From contig CP019636.1 in the NCBI GenBank assembly GCA_002163975.1, forward strand, positions 4,963,501 to 5,027,500: DNA of 64,000 nucleotides, written 5' to 3'. This document shows, piece by piece, positions 55,348-64,000 of the stretch. The DNA is from Nostocales cyanobacterium HT-58-2 (GTDB taxonomy: Bacteria; Cyanobacteriota; Cyanobacteriia; Cyanobacteriales; Nostocaceae). The notes under the pieces were generated by a model. The model did no database searches. It saw nothing but the letters and a program-made list of their open reading frames with translations, and was not told the DNA's origin. A program made the translations under genes and the position numbers. Numbering within the stretch: the first letter of the stretch is position 1; each line of letters opens with the position of its first letter.

Positions 55348-55788
55348 ATGTCCTCAACTATTGATTCCTTGCCACAAAATCTTGCTAAAATAGTCCAACG
55401 CTTCCAACGTGCTTCTGAGCCGAAGCGACGTTATGAACAGCTCATTTGGTATGGTCAGCGACTCAACGAGTTTCCAGAAGCTGATAAAGTCCCAGAAAAC
55501 AAAGTTTCAGGCTGTGTTTCCCAAGTTTATATCACAGCGACTCTGGAGGACGGGAAAGTGCTCTTTCAGGGTGATTCTGATTCTCAATTAACCAAAGGAT
55601 TAGTCGGTCTGTTAGTCGAAGGGTTAAATGGGCTATCCCCCAGTCAAATTGTGCAACTGACTCCAGATTTTATTCAAGCAACTGGTTTAAATGTCAGTCT
55701 GACCCCTTCTCGCGCCAATGGATTTTACAATATTTTTAAAACAATGCAAAAAAAAGCCCTGGAATGTCAGTTAACAGCTAATGGTTAA
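55348..55788 (+). CDS. sufE: Cysteine desulfurase activator SufE
   Basis: 146 residues. The sulfur-accepting Cys is in ENKVSGCVSQVYITATLED; PKRRYEQLIWYGQRLNEFP and RANGFYNIFKTMQKKA are typical SufE text. It takes sulfur from SufS for general Fe-S assembly. No other suf genes are adjacent in the window. Confidence 0.94.
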   Translation: MSSTIDSLPQNLAKIVQRFQRASEPKRRYEQLIWYGQRLNEFPEADKVPENKVSGCVSQVYITATLEDGKVLFQGDSDSQLTKGLVGLLVEGLNGLSPSQIVQLTPDFIQATGLNVSLTPSRANGFYNIFKTMQKKALECQLTANG

Positions 55789-55794
55789 CATATA

Positions 55795-55821
55795 GTCAAT
55801 AGTCAATAGTCAATAGTTAAA
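55795..55821. repeat. Heptamer STRR
   Basis: Between sufE and the hydrolase gene: about three units of AGTCAAT plus a degenerate one. Confidence 0.75.
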
Positions 55822-55891
55822 AACTATGGATTATGGACTATAGACTGACAAAACTGAAATCATCAAATTTAATTAAGAAAATTTTTATATC

Positions 55892-56800
55892 ATGTCAACC
55901 AATTTATTCTCTACATCTACCCACAGCGAGATAGGTGGAGTTGTTCAAGAATATTTTTGGAAGTGGGAAAACCAGCAATTGCGCATTGTCTATGAAAATT
56001 TAGGTCAAGGTTCGCAGCTTTTGCTACTTCCAGCTTTCAGTACCGTTTCTATGCGTTCAGAAATGGGCGAAATAGGCAAGTTGCTGTCTCCAAACTTTCA
56101 AGTCGTAGCAGTGGATTGGCCTGGTTTTGGAGAATCTTCACGTCTGGCGGTCAATTACGGACCAGCTTTATATCAACAATTTTTGGAAGATTTTGTCACA
56201 TCTAAATTAAAGACGCCAGTCCCCGTGGTTGCGGCTGGTCATAGTGCAGCTTATGTTCTACAACTTGCTAATAAAATACCATCAGCCTTTTCGCGGATAG
56301 TTTTGGTAGCTCCGACTTGGCGTGGTCCTCTACGGGTCATGGGGCTTAATCAGCAAATCACTGGAACAGTCAGAGAGTTGGTGCGATCGCCCTTTGTTGG
56401 GCAACTTCTCTACAAGCTCAACACCTTACCATCTTTCCTTAGGTTTATGTATCGTCGCCACGTCTATGTAGATCAAGCAAAACTCACACCCGACTTCATC
56501 CAGCACAAATGGCGCAATACTCAACAGCCAGGGGGAAGATATGCTCCTGCTGCGTTTGTTACTGGGACTCTAGATGCTGTAGACAACCAAGCTGATTTTC
56601 TAGCCCTTGTTCGGGGTTTGTCTGTACCGTTGATGGTGGTGATTGGAGAATCTAGCCCTTCTAAATCTCGTGCGGAAATGGACGCTGTGACAGCTTTACC
56701 GGGAGTACAAAGAGTCGTTCTTCCTGGTTCGTTGGGAATGCATGAGGAGTACCCACAGGCTGTGGTTGAGGCGGTTCAAGATTTTTTATTGAATAAATAA
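55892..56800 (+). CDS. Alpha/beta hydrolase
   Basis: 302 residues of the alpha/beta hydrolase fold. The oxyanion region is LLLPAFSTVSMRSEM, VDWPGFGESSRL follows, and the nucleophile elbow is AAGHSAAYVLQLA (Ser). LMVVIGESSPSKSR and the His in LGMHEEYPQ may complete the triad. Substrate unknown; common in cyanobacteria. Confidence 0.87.
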   Translation: MSTNLFSTSTHSEIGGVVQEYFWKWENQQLRIVYENLGQGSQLLLLPAFSTVSMRSEMGEIGKLLSPNFQVVAVDWPGFGESSRLAVNYGPALYQQFLEDFVTSKLKTPVPVVAAGHSAAYVLQLANKIPSAFSRIVLVAPTWRGPLRVMGLNQQITGTVRELVRSPFVGQLLYKLNTLPSFLRFMYRRHVYVDQAKLTPDFIQHKWRNTQQPGGRYAPAAFVTGTLDAVDNQADFLALVRGLSVPLMVVIGESSPSKSRAEMDAVTALPGVQRVVLPGSLGMHEEYPQAVVEAVQDFLLNK

Positions 56801-57201
56801 AATTAGAGCCCGGTTTGAAGTTGCAACAGATGGTGTAGCGGATGAGTTACTGGTGAGACTTATAAGTGACTCTATCCGTTACATCTGTTTACCTATTCAT
56901 ACCAAGTTGCGTTCATAGGTGTCACCTCACCCCCGCCCCTCTCCTTGCTAAGGAGAGGGGTGTCCGGAGGGCGGGGTGAGGTTTTTGAATGCAACTTAGT
57001 ATCAATATGATTTTTAGTTTTTGAAAATGATTATAATTATTTTTAGTATAAGCACTAAAAATTTATAGAAACTACTTTATTAAGATTTTTTAAATTATCC
57101 AGATAAAACATGAAGTGTTTTGAACTGCAATTGTATGGTGATTTTTCTAGAATCTCATTCACCTACAAGTCGTCGTAAAAATATAAAACGATTAAGATAG
57201 G
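56801..57201. other. Upstream region of COG0523 gene
   Basis: Contains the MITE-like repeat 56899-57002 and a Fur/Zur-like palindrome AAAATGATTATAATTATTTT at 57025-57044. Confidence 0.5.
56899..57002. repeat. MITE-like inverted-repeat element
   Basis: Ends ATACCAAGTTGCGTTCA and, inverted, ATACTAAGTTGCATTCA; the core is a GC-rich hairpin (CCCCTCTCCTTGC / GAGAGGGG). It has no ORF. Confidence 0.75.
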
Positions 57202-57216
57202 CGATAATGATTATCT
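57202..57216. promoter_or_regulatory. Zur-like box before COG0523 gene
   Basis: CGATAATGATTATCT matches the cyanobacterial Zur palindrome TGATAATNATTATCA at 12 of 14 defined positions. It ends 21 bp before the start codon, overlapping the leader, so binding would block transcription. Confidence 0.7.
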
Positions 57217-57237
57217 ATACAAAAAAGAGGCTAGGGC

Positions 57238-58209
57238 ATGGTAGCTGACGCAATCACAGATTCAGTTCCCGTTACTGTTCTGACCGGCTATCTGGGAGCA
57301 GGCAAAACAACACTTCTCAATCACATCCTGACATATGAACATGGCAAGAAAGTTGCTGTGATTGTTAATGAGTTTGGAGAAGTGGGTATTGATAACCAGT
57401 TGGTTATTGATGCAGATGAAGAAATCTTTGAGATGAACAACGGCTGTATCTGTTGTACAGTGCGCGGCGACTTGATTCGCATCATTGGAAATTTGATGAA
57501 ACGCCGTAATAAATTTGACCACTTAGTCATAGAAACCACGGGCTTAGCTGACCCCGCGCCAGTCATTCAGACCTTTTTCATGGATGAAGATATGCGGGAC
57601 AAGCTGGAGTTAGATGCTGTAGTGACCGTGGTGGATGCCAAGCATATATGGCAGCACTGGGATGCAGATGAAGCACAAGAACAGATTGCCTTTGCTGATG
57701 TGATTCTACTCAATAAAACTGATTTAGTAACACCAGAACAACTCGATGAGCTAGAAAAGCGGATTCGCTCGATGAATGCAATGGCTAAAATATACCGTAC
57801 CCGCAATTCTGAGGTATCAATGGAGTTTTTGTTGGGTGTGAAAGCTTTTGACCTCAACCGCGCCTTGGAAGTTGACCCAGAATTCTTGGGAGAGGATGCT
57901 CATGAACATGATGAAAGCGTGTATTCTGTGGCTTTGGTAGCAGAAGGCGCACTGGATGGCGATAAGTTAAATAACTGGATGGGAAACTTACTGCAAACCC
58001 AAGGACCAGATATCTTCCGTATGAAGGGAATTTTGAATATTGCCGGGGAAGATAACCGTTTTGTGTTTCAAGGAGTGCATATGTTGTTTGACGGTAAACC
58101 TGATCGCCCTTGGAAACCCAGCGAAACCCGCAAAAACGAACTGGTTTTCATCGGTCGTAACCTAGATGAAGCCAAACTCAAACAAGATTTCCTCGCTTGC
58201 TTGGCATGA
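57238..58209 (+). CDS. COG0523 GTPase (CobW/ZNG1-type metallochaperone)
   Basis: 323 residues. The P-loop GYLGAGKTTLLNHIL, the metal motif NNGCICCTVRGDL (CxCC) and ETTGLADPAPV mark the family, with LLNKTDLV for guanine specificity. A His/Asp segment (EDAHEHDESVYS) and the CobW C-terminal domain (FRMKGILNIAGEDNRFVFQG) follow. Together with a Zur-like box it probably delivers zinc to client enzymes when zinc is scarce. A WD40 gene follows by 83 bp. Confidence 0.9.
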   Translation: MVADAITDSVPVTVLTGYLGAGKTTLLNHILTYEHGKKVAVIVNEFGEVGIDNQLVIDADEEIFEMNNGCICCTVRGDLIRIIGNLMKRRNKFDHLVIETTGLADPAPVIQTFFMDEDMRDKLELDAVVTVVDAKHIWQHWDADEAQEQIAFADVILLNKTDLVTPEQLDELEKRIRSMNAMAKIYRTRNSEVSMEFLLGVKAFDLNRALEVDPEFLGEDAHEHDESVYSVALVAEGALDGDKLNNWMGNLLQTQGPDIFRMKGILNIAGEDNRFVFQGVHMLFDGKPDRPWKPSETRKNELVFIGRNLDEAKLKQDFLACLA

Positions 58210-58292
58210 ACTATACAAATGGGGAAGATGAGGAAGAAAACAATAATTCCCCTCCTCATCTTCCTCATCCTCTTCATCTTCTCTAGACAACC

Positions 58293-59372
58293 ATGAACCC
58301 TCCAACCCTCAACTCTCAGGAATTTACACAGTATTATTCGGAGACACTTTCAGATTATGTGACTGCGATCGCATGGTCCCCAGACGGTAAAACCCTAACA
58401 GCAACTTCTGCTGCTGGTGAGGTTGTGCTGTGGCAAAATAGTGACCTCACAACTTTACAGAATGGAACAGGTGAATCAGTAGACTGTGTTGCCTTTTCTA
58501 AAGATGGGCAATTTTTAGCCGTTGGGGGACAGGATGGAAAGGTGAAAATTTGGCGAGAAAATGAATTCATCGCCACTTTGGAAAATGCCCCTGCCTGGGT
58601 TGATAAGCTTGCGTGGAGTCCCAGCAGTCATTTACTTGCTTTCAGCTTAGGGCGTTACGTCCAAGTGTGGGATGCTGATACTCAAGAGATTGTCGTTACA
58701 TTGAATTTTGACAACTCTTCGGTATTAGGAATCGATTGGCGTTGTGATGGAGAGTACTTAGCCATTGGTGGTTACCAGGGAGTTAAGGTATGGAACTGCC
58801 AAAACTGGGATGACGAACCATACATCTTGAATATACCTTCTGTCAGTTTGGCGATCGCCTGGTCGCCAGACGGCAAATTCCTTGCTTCTGGTAATATGGA
58901 CCGCACTATTACTGTTGTGGAATCGCACCAATTATGCTCTGGCGGAGAAGCCCAACCCTGGATCATGCGAGGCTTTCCTGGTAAAATTCGCCAACTTGCA
59001 TGGTCAGAACCTGCGACCCAACAAGGTGCACCTCTACTAGCATGTTGCAGCGTTGACGGGATTGTGGTGTGGGAAAAGCAGGCTGATGACTCTTTAGGGT
59101 GGGAAGCCACAATATTAACGAATCATGTAGATATCATTCAGGCGATCACCTTTGCGCCTCAAAGCTTCCTTCTTGCTTCCGCTGCTGCTGATGGCTGGAT
59201 TTGTTTGTGGAAAGAAGCAAAGCAAGTCTGTCAAATTCTTACAGGTGTTTCATCTGGGTTTTCTTGCCTCGCTTGGCATCCTCAAGGTCACAAACTTGCT
59301 GCAGGTGGTGAGAATGGAGAATTATTCGTTTGGTCAAAATTGACGCAGGATCAGGGCTTTGGGCGTACATAA
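58293..59372 (+). CDS. WD40-repeat protein linked to COG0523 GTPase
   Basis: 359 residues forming a seven-bladed propeller: VTAIAWSPDGKTLTATSAAG, VDCVAFSKDGQFLAVGGQDG, VDKLAWSPSSHLLAFSLG, AIAWSPDGKFLASGNMDRTI and FSCLAWHPQGHKLAAGGENG. No signal peptide. It follows the COG0523 gene, so it is probably cotranscribed and may interact with it or a client. Function unknown. Confidence 0.88.
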   Translation: MNPPTLNSQEFTQYYSETLSDYVTAIAWSPDGKTLTATSAAGEVVLWQNSDLTTLQNGTGESVDCVAFSKDGQFLAVGGQDGKVKIWRENEFIATLENAPAWVDKLAWSPSSHLLAFSLGRYVQVWDADTQEIVVTLNFDNSSVLGIDWRCDGEYLAIGGYQGVKVWNCQNWDDEPYILNIPSVSLAIAWSPDGKFLASGNMDRTITVVESHQLCSGGEAQPWIMRGFPGKIRQLAWSEPATQQGAPLLACCSVDGIVVWEKQADDSLGWEATILTNHVDIIQAITFAPQSFLLASAAADGWICLWKEAKQVCQILTGVSSGFSCLAWHPQGHKLAAGGENGELFVWSKLTQDQGFGRT

Positions 59373-59968
59373 TATTTTGGGAAATTGGCACTTTCCAGTA
59401 GTTTATAATTATTATTTTGTAACTATAAAGTTATGAATTTTAAATTATGAATTATGAATCTTTCTAAAATCGGTAATTTATATATTTATTCTCAACATTT
59501 CTTCATAAGTTTTATACCATAACATATTCGATAGATCTGCTCACCCATTGACGCTCTTCCTATTTAGGAGAGTCGTAAAGTTAATTCACCGAACTTAGTA
59601 TTAACTTAAAATTGACCAAAGGTTGACAAAAATGTTGTTATACCCATCTTTCAATTATTCTTTAATTTAGTTGACAATATTAAGTTTTTTATTAATTTTA
59701 TGAAGATTTTTAGTGAAATATTGTTTTGATTTATAAAATTAAAAATTATTTTGTTGATAATGATTATTATATTTCTAAATTAGGTTATGTTTGACCCGAA
59801 TTTTTCTGATCTGGCTTTGAGACAAAGCTTAATGTACTTTACCAACATGAAATCCACTGTATGATAATTTTTCTATAATTGCCTAAAGATGCACAATATA
59901 GCTGGCGAAAACAACACCCTGAAGCAATAGACGCCTTTATTATTGTGTTTGGGCTCATAAAAGTTGTT
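59373..59968. other. Intergenic with Zur-like box
   Basis: About 600 bp, AT-rich, no gene. It contains the Zur-like site at 59755-59769. Confidence 0.5.
59755..59769. promoter_or_regulatory. Zur-like box before metal-binding protein gene
   Basis: TGATAATGATTATTA matches TGATAATNATTATCA at 13 of 14 defined positions, 200 bp before the start codon at 59969. Confidence 0.65.
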
Positions 59969-60988
59969 ATGACAAAAAAGTTACAATTAACTCAACCCTT
60001 ACGCGCTGCTCTCGTCACTCTTACCATTGGATTGTTTGGGTGTAATAATCTAGGTAGTGTAGCCAATACTTCTACGACTACTGTCACATCTTCTGGACTG
60101 AACAACAATCTTCCCAGAGTAGTAGCAACAACAAGTGTCTTATGTGACTTAACTAAACAGATTGCACAAGAGACAATAAATCTTACTTGTTTAATTCTCC
60201 CTGATACAAACCCCTATTTTTATCAGCCAAAACCAGAAGATCGCAAAGCCATTCAGCAAGCGAAATTAATTCTTTATAGTGGGTATAATTTAGAACCCGG
60301 ATTTCTTAAGTTTATCAAAGCAAGTCAAAATAGAGCGCCTAAAATTGCAGTTGCTCAACGTGCTGTTCCTAATCCACTAAGGTTTCAAGGCAATGACGAG
60401 GCACTACCGGATCCTTATGTTTGGCACAACGTCAAAAATAGTACCAGGATGGTAGAGATTATTAGCCTTAACCTAGGTAAAGTAGTACCAGAAAATGCGT
60501 CACTCTATAAAAGCAACGCGCAAAAAGTCAAAAATGAACTTAGCAAATTGGATGGTTGGATTAAGTCAAGAATTGCTAGCGTTCCTACTAAACAACGTGA
60601 ACTAGTCACAACTTATGATGCAATGGGTTATTACGCCAAGGCTTATGGTCTTTCATATGCACCTGCTTTAGTAGGGATGAGTGATGAAGCAAAACTAAAG
60701 ACGACAAGAGTAAAAGCACTGGCAAGATATATTAGACGATCTGGGATTCCAACACTTTTTGCAGAAACAACAGATAACTCAAATTTGATTAAGTCTGTCG
60801 CGAAAAACACAAAAGTACAAGTATCCGAAAGAAAACTATTTGCTGATAGCTTGGGTGCGCCAGGAGGCGAAGCAGACACTTACCAAAAAATGATGGTTGC
60901 CAATACACGCACAATTGTAGAAGGGTTGGGAGGAACGTATCTGATATTTGAACCGATTATCTCACAGTATCCGAAATCGGGAAAATGA
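59969..60988 (+). CDS. Metal ABC transporter substrate-binding lipoprotein (ZnuA/MntC-like, altered ligands)
   Basis: 339 residues from ATG 59969; a TTG frame 30 codons upstream adds an unlikely leader. The signal (AALVTLTIGLFGC) ends in a lipobox. The cluster A-I binding-protein fold shows VVATTSVLCDLTKQIA, LILYSGYNLEPGFLKF and TYDAMGYYAKAYGL. Where relatives have His ligands (DPHxYEP and DPHxW) this protein has NPYFYQP and DPYVW, both Tyr; FAETTDNS and FADSLG keep the Glu and Asp. No permease or ATPase gene adjoins. A Zur-like box lies upstream. Confidence 0.82.
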   Translation: MTKKLQLTQPLRAALVTLTIGLFGCNNLGSVANTSTTTVTSSGLNNNLPRVVATTSVLCDLTKQIAQETINLTCLILPDTNPYFYQPKPEDRKAIQQAKLILYSGYNLEPGFLKFIKASQNRAPKIAVAQRAVPNPLRFQGNDEALPDPYVWHNVKNSTRMVEIISLNLGKVVPENASLYKSNAQKVKNELSKLDGWIKSRIASVPTKQRELVTTYDAMGYYAKAYGLSYAPALVGMSDEAKLKTTRVKALARYIRRSGIPTLFAETTDNSNLIKSVAKNTKVQVSERKLFADSLGAPGGEADTYQKMMVANTRTIVEGLGGTYLIFEPIISQYPKSGK

Positions 60989-61144
60989 AAAGAGCAGAGA
61001 AAGAAAAATGAGTTAAAAATTAGTTCATATTCATGAGTGTTGATGATTCGGTAATCGGTAATAGGTCATGGGAAAATAACCCACTACTCACAACTGAGTA
61101 GTAGGTAATAATACAAATAGTATCAGTCACATTAGGTCAGCAGC

Positions 61145-61414
61145 ATGACTTGTGAGTTGTGTGCAAGAGAAGTGCAGCCATTGACGGTTCATCATTTGAT
61201 CCCTCGGCAGAAAAAAGGTCATCATGGACCGAAGATAAATATCTGTTCTGCCTGCCATAAACAGATTCACACGCTGTACGATAACACTCGTCTCGCACAG
61301 GAATTAAATTCGCTAGAGAAGCTAAAGAACGAACCACAAATGCACAAATTCCTCTCGTGGGTGAGCAAACAAGACCCCTATAAACGGGTTAAGGTACATC
61401 GTAAAAGAGCTTGA
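61145..61414 (+). CDS. HNH-type nuclease domain protein
   Basis: 89 residues: CELCAREVQPLTVHHLIPRQ and ICSACHKQIHTLY show the two CxxC zinc pairs and the HH...H of an HNH nuclease. It is a stand-alone small HNH, common in cyanobacteria; whether it cuts DNA is unknown. It lies upstream of infC. Confidence 0.85.
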   Translation: MTCELCAREVQPLTVHHLIPRQKKGHHGPKINICSACHKQIHTLYDNTRLAQELNSLEKLKNEPQMHKFLSWVSKQDPYKRVKVHRKRA

Positions 61415-61533
61415 ATGAACCTCTTATTTTGTGTTTACTCGATTTTCTGCCAGATGACCGACGAAAGATAGATACCACTGTGTTACCTTAGTGATACTTG
61501 CAAGGAAAAGTGCTGAATAATTGAGAGGAAATA

Positions 61534-62025
61534 ATTATCGTAGTCCAAAAACAAATCATTAACTCGCAAATCAAGTCACCTCAAGTCTACTTGATTGATC
61601 ATGAGAATAACAATCGTGGTCTGATCGACACCTATGAAGCTCTACAATTAGCTGAGAGCGTAGAACTTGACCTAGTCGTAGTCTCCCAAAACGGAGATAT
61701 CCCAGTAGCGAAGATTCTTAACTACGGCAAGCTTCAATATCAAAAGAAAAAACGCCAAGGTCAGAGTGCTAGACCTACTGTAAAAGAAGTTCGCTTTCGT
61801 CCAAACGTCGGCACAGGTGATTATAATTTACGCATTAATCAAGCACTTCAGTGGTTGAACAAAGGCGATTCTGTGAAATTTGCTATTCGTTTACGAGGTC
61901 GAGAAAATCAGTATCGCCAGCAAGCAGGAGAAATGCTTGACCGTATTGTGGCTGATATAGGACAGGTAGGTAAAGTACAGTCGCTCGATAGACGCTCACT
62001 GATTGTTCAAATTATGCCTGCGTAA
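61534..62025 (+). CDS. infC: Translation initiation factor IF-3 (AUU start)
   Basis: 163 residues if read from ATT 61534. The in-frame TGA at 61522 and the absence of ATG, GTG or TTG until TTG 61591 mean the conserved N-terminus (VQKQIINSQIKSPQVYLIDH) must start at a non-standard codon. GAGAGG precedes ATT with a 5-base spacer. E. coli infC also starts with AUU, which IF-3 itself discriminates against. Domains: N-terminal IF-3 domain (ENNNRGLIDTYEALQLAESV), then C-terminal (KEVRFRPNVGTGDYNLRINQ). Confidence 0.9.
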   Translation: MIVVQKQIINSQIKSPQVYLIDHENNNRGLIDTYEALQLAESVELDLVVVSQNGDIPVAKILNYGKLQYQKKKRQGQSARPTVKEVRFRPNVGTGDYNLRINQALQWLNKGDSVKFAIRLRGRENQYRQQAGEMLDRIVADIGQVGKVQSLDRRSLIVQIMPA

Positions 62026-62051
62026 AATACTCTCTTTGACTCTAAATATCT

Positions 62052-62169
62052 AAGTAGGCAGACAGAACTTTTTGTAGGATGCGGTCTTCCTTTGAGTACA
62101 GTATCAATCGCTCAGACAGCATGGGTACTCAAAGGCTACACATCCTACATTTTTTCACGTCGAGCTACT
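62052..62169. repeat. Dispersed repeat pair, copy 2
   Basis: AAGTAGGCAGACAGAACTTT at the left, CAGCATGGGTACTCAAAGG internally and GAGCTACTT at the right: the same frame as 22611-22819 but without the nested GC-rich repeat. It lies between infC and hyuB. Confidence 0.65.
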
Positions 62170-62296
62170 TATCAAACACTGCATGGGCGATGGCGCAGAG
62201 CGCCCGCCGTAGGCGATCGCAACCACCCACTTGTCGCTAAAACCACAGCTGAGTAAAAGAGCGATCGCTCTTCTTCAATATGTGTTCATCCAAAAC

Positions 62297-63847
62297 TCAA
62301 GAAACTTGACCAAATCCTCCTCCCCCAGGGGTTTCTATCACAAAAACATCTCCTGGTTTCATCTCTACTGTTGCTGTGCTGTCTAAATTCTCTTGGGTTC
62401 CATTCTGACGTTGTATCCAGTTGCGTCCTACAAGTCCGGCTTCCCCACCATTTAATCCAAAAGGACGAACAAACCGATGATTTGAGAGAATATTCGCTGT
62501 CATGGGTTCATTAAACCGGATGCGGCGGATAACCCCATCACCACCTGAATATTTTCCTTTACCTCCGCTATCGGGACGAAGACTAAAGCTTTCTACTTGT
62601 ACAGGATACCGGGTTTCTAAAACTTCGGGATCAGTCAAGCGGGAGTTCGTCATATGGGTATGGACTGCATCAGTACCATCAAAATTAGTTCCTGCCCCAG
62701 AACCACCGCAAATGGTTTCATAATATTGATATCGCTCATTACCAAAGGTAAAGTTATTCATTGTTCCTTGGGAAGCAGCCATGACACCCAAAGCGCCATA
62801 TAAAGCATCAACAATAGCTTGAGATGTTTCTACATTACCCGCTACCACTGCAGCTGGATAAGTTGGGTTAAGCATACAGCCAGAAGGCATAATAATTTCT
62901 AGAGGTTTAAGACACCCAGCATTGAGGGGAATATTATCATCAACTAGAGTCCGGAAGACATATAAGACTGCTGCTTGAGTGACTGCTTTAGGCGCATTGA
63001 AATTACTATTGAGTTGCGCAGAAGTTCCAGTAAAATCAATGGTTGCACTGCGATTTTCTCGATGAATAGTCACTTTAACTTGAATTCGTGCTCCGTTATC
63101 CATTTCATAAATAAACGAGCCATCTTTAAGAACATCTATTGCCCGTCTAACTGACTCCTCAGCATTGTCTTGCACGAATTTCATATAAGCTTGGACTGTT
63201 TCGAGCCCGTATTGAGCAACCATTTTATGGAGTTCAAGAACTCCCCTTTCATTGGCGGCAATTTGTGCCTTGAAATCTGCTATATTTTGGTCAGGGTTAC
63301 GGGCAGGATAGAGATAATTTAAGAGTAAGTCTCTTACTTGGTTTTCCCGAAATACGCCTTGTTCAACCAAAAGAAAATTATCAAAGAGAATTCCTTCTTC
63401 TTCTACATTGGTACTGTGGGGAGGCATTGAACCAGGAGTGATTCCACCGATGTCGGCTTGGTGTCCGCGAGAAGCAACATAGAAAATAATTTGTTTTCCG
63501 TCTTCGTGAAAAACAGGGGTAATCGCCGTCACATCAGGAAGATGTGTTCCCCCATTATAAGGATTGTTGGATAAATACACTTGACCAGGTTTTATGGTGC
63601 CGCCTTTATCATTTATTAAACTGCGGACACTTTCACTCATTGAACCTAAATGTACAGGAATGTGCGGAGCATTAGCGACTAATAATCCAGAGGCATCAAA
63701 GATAGCACAGGAGAAATCTAGGCGTTCTTTGATGTTTACCGATGCAGATGTATTTTGGAGAACAATCCCCATTTGTTCGGCAATAAATTGATAGAGATTT
63801 TTGAAAATTTCTAAGCGGACGGGATCGGGTTGAAATATGGTGTGCAT
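62297..63847 (-). CDS. hyuB: Hydantoinase B / oxoprolinase family protein
   Basis: 516 residues, HyuB family. SASVNIKERLDFSCAIFDA, GQVYLSNNPYNGGTHLPDV, FYVASRGHQADIGG and ERYQYYETICGGSGAG are conserved signatures; it ends in a Gly-rich GDVFVIETPGGGGFGQV. It is the partner of HyuA in ATP-dependent cleavage of 5-oxoproline or hydantoins. HyuA is expected upstream on the same strand, beyond the window end, or fused elsewhere. Confidence 0.92.
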   Translation of the reverse strand: MHTIFQPDPVRLEIFKNLYQFIAEQMGIVLQNTSASVNIKERLDFSCAIFDASGLLVANAPHIPVHLGSMSESVRSLINDKGGTIKPGQVYLSNNPYNGGTHLPDVTAITPVFHEDGKQIIFYVASRGHQADIGGITPGSMPPHSTNVEEEGILFDNFLLVEQGVFRENQVRDLLLNYLYPARNPDQNIADFKAQIAANERGVLELHKMVAQYGLETVQAYMKFVQDNAEESVRRAIDVLKDGSFIYEMDNGARIQVKVTIHRENRSATIDFTGTSAQLNSNFNAPKAVTQAAVLYVFRTLVDDNIPLNAGCLKPLEIIMPSGCMLNPTYPAAVVAGNVETSQAIVDALYGALGVMAASQGTMNNFTFGNERYQYYETICGGSGAGTNFDGTDAVHTHMTNSRLTDPEVLETRYPVQVESFSLRPDSGGKGKYSGGDGVIRRIRFNEPMTANILSNHRFVRPFGLNGGEAGLVGRNWIQRQNGTQENLDSTATVEMKPGDVFVIETPGGGGFGQVS

Positions 63848-63948
63848 TTTTGGTTTATATTTGTGTTTAAATTCGATGAATTAGACTTGTTTAAGAAATA
63901 TTTATCTCAGGCAAAGACGCAAAGAAGAGTCTACCCAACATACAAGCT

Positions 63949-64000
63949 AAACCAGCGTTTCTCCAACACGACGACAATCATCCAGAAGTGCGTTGAGTTG
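63949..64000 (-). CDS. Possible 3' end of a gene entering from the right
   Basis: The minus strand reads QLNALLDDCRRVGETLV then stop, a plausible helical C-terminus. With 17 codons only, it may be chance. If real, it would be the gene upstream of hyuB. Confidence 0.3.

Overview
The window is chromosomal DNA of a filamentous, heterocyst-forming cyanobacterium (Nostocales type). The evidence is a nif cluster in the Nostoc/Anabaena order, a nifD gene interrupted at the classical nifD-element site, hupSL uptake hydrogenase with an extended hyp operon, psaK of photosystem I, many GCGATCGC (HIP1) octamers, and abundant heptamer repeats and small palindromic repeats. No rRNA, tRNA or CRISPR array was seen.

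Layout. 1-9.5 kb is one end of a nifD excision element. It holds a partial transposase at the left edge, an IS630-type insertion sequence inserted into an ISAzo13-like transposase gene, a secreted protein with a partial duplicate, a wrecked ABC-exporter ATPase, and a tightly coupled five-gene operon ending in a collagen-like protein. 9.5-16.4 kb (minus strand) is nifB-fdxN-nifS-nifU-nifH-nifD'. NifD runs only to its WDYSG motif, where an 11-bp site GGACTACTCCG marks the recombination junction. The remaining NifD C-terminus, nifK and the xisA recombinase must lie left of the window. 17.6-25.5 kb (plus strand) holds an oxidoreductase, nifP, small nif-associated genes, nifV, nifZ, nifT, a 2Fe-2S thioredoxin-like protein, a FeoA-domain protein and ctaB. 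25.8-28.7 kb has a methyltransferase, a DUF4142 protein and a decayed region. 28.8-32.8 kb has hupW, hupL and hupS. 33.4-43.4 kb is the extended hyp operon: TPR protein, two small membrane proteins, NHL protein, hypF, hypC, hypD, tautomerase, hypE, hypA, hypB. 43.5-46.1 kb has a truncated MFS gene and five genes of unknown function. 46.7 kb is cysK. From 48.4 kb the content is general: GT39 glycosyltransferase, methyltransferases, lipoprotein, psaK, sufE, hydrolase, a zinc-responsive block (COG0523 GTPase, WD40 protein, metal-binding protein) with Zur-like boxes, an HNH protein, infC and hyuB.

How the genes work together. NifB, S, U, V, Z, P and T build the metal clusters for NifHDK. NifP and CysK supply cysteine for NifS. 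HupSL recovers the H2 made by nitrogenase, and Hyp/HupW mature it. A shared promoter architecture links parts of this. Three intergenic regions (before nifB, before nifP, and between cysK and an unknown three-gene operon) carry the same composite element: three iterons of the type CTAGTATTT spaced 22-23 bp, flanked by GTACTCA boxes at conserved distances. I regard it as the likely target of the nif activator (CnfR/PatB family), which would place the unknown operon at 45.1-46.1 kb under nif control. This element, the collagen-like operon inside the nifD element, a heptamer repeat translated within hypF, an AUU-start infC, and a cluster A-I metal-binding protein with Tyr in place of His ligands are the most interesting observations.
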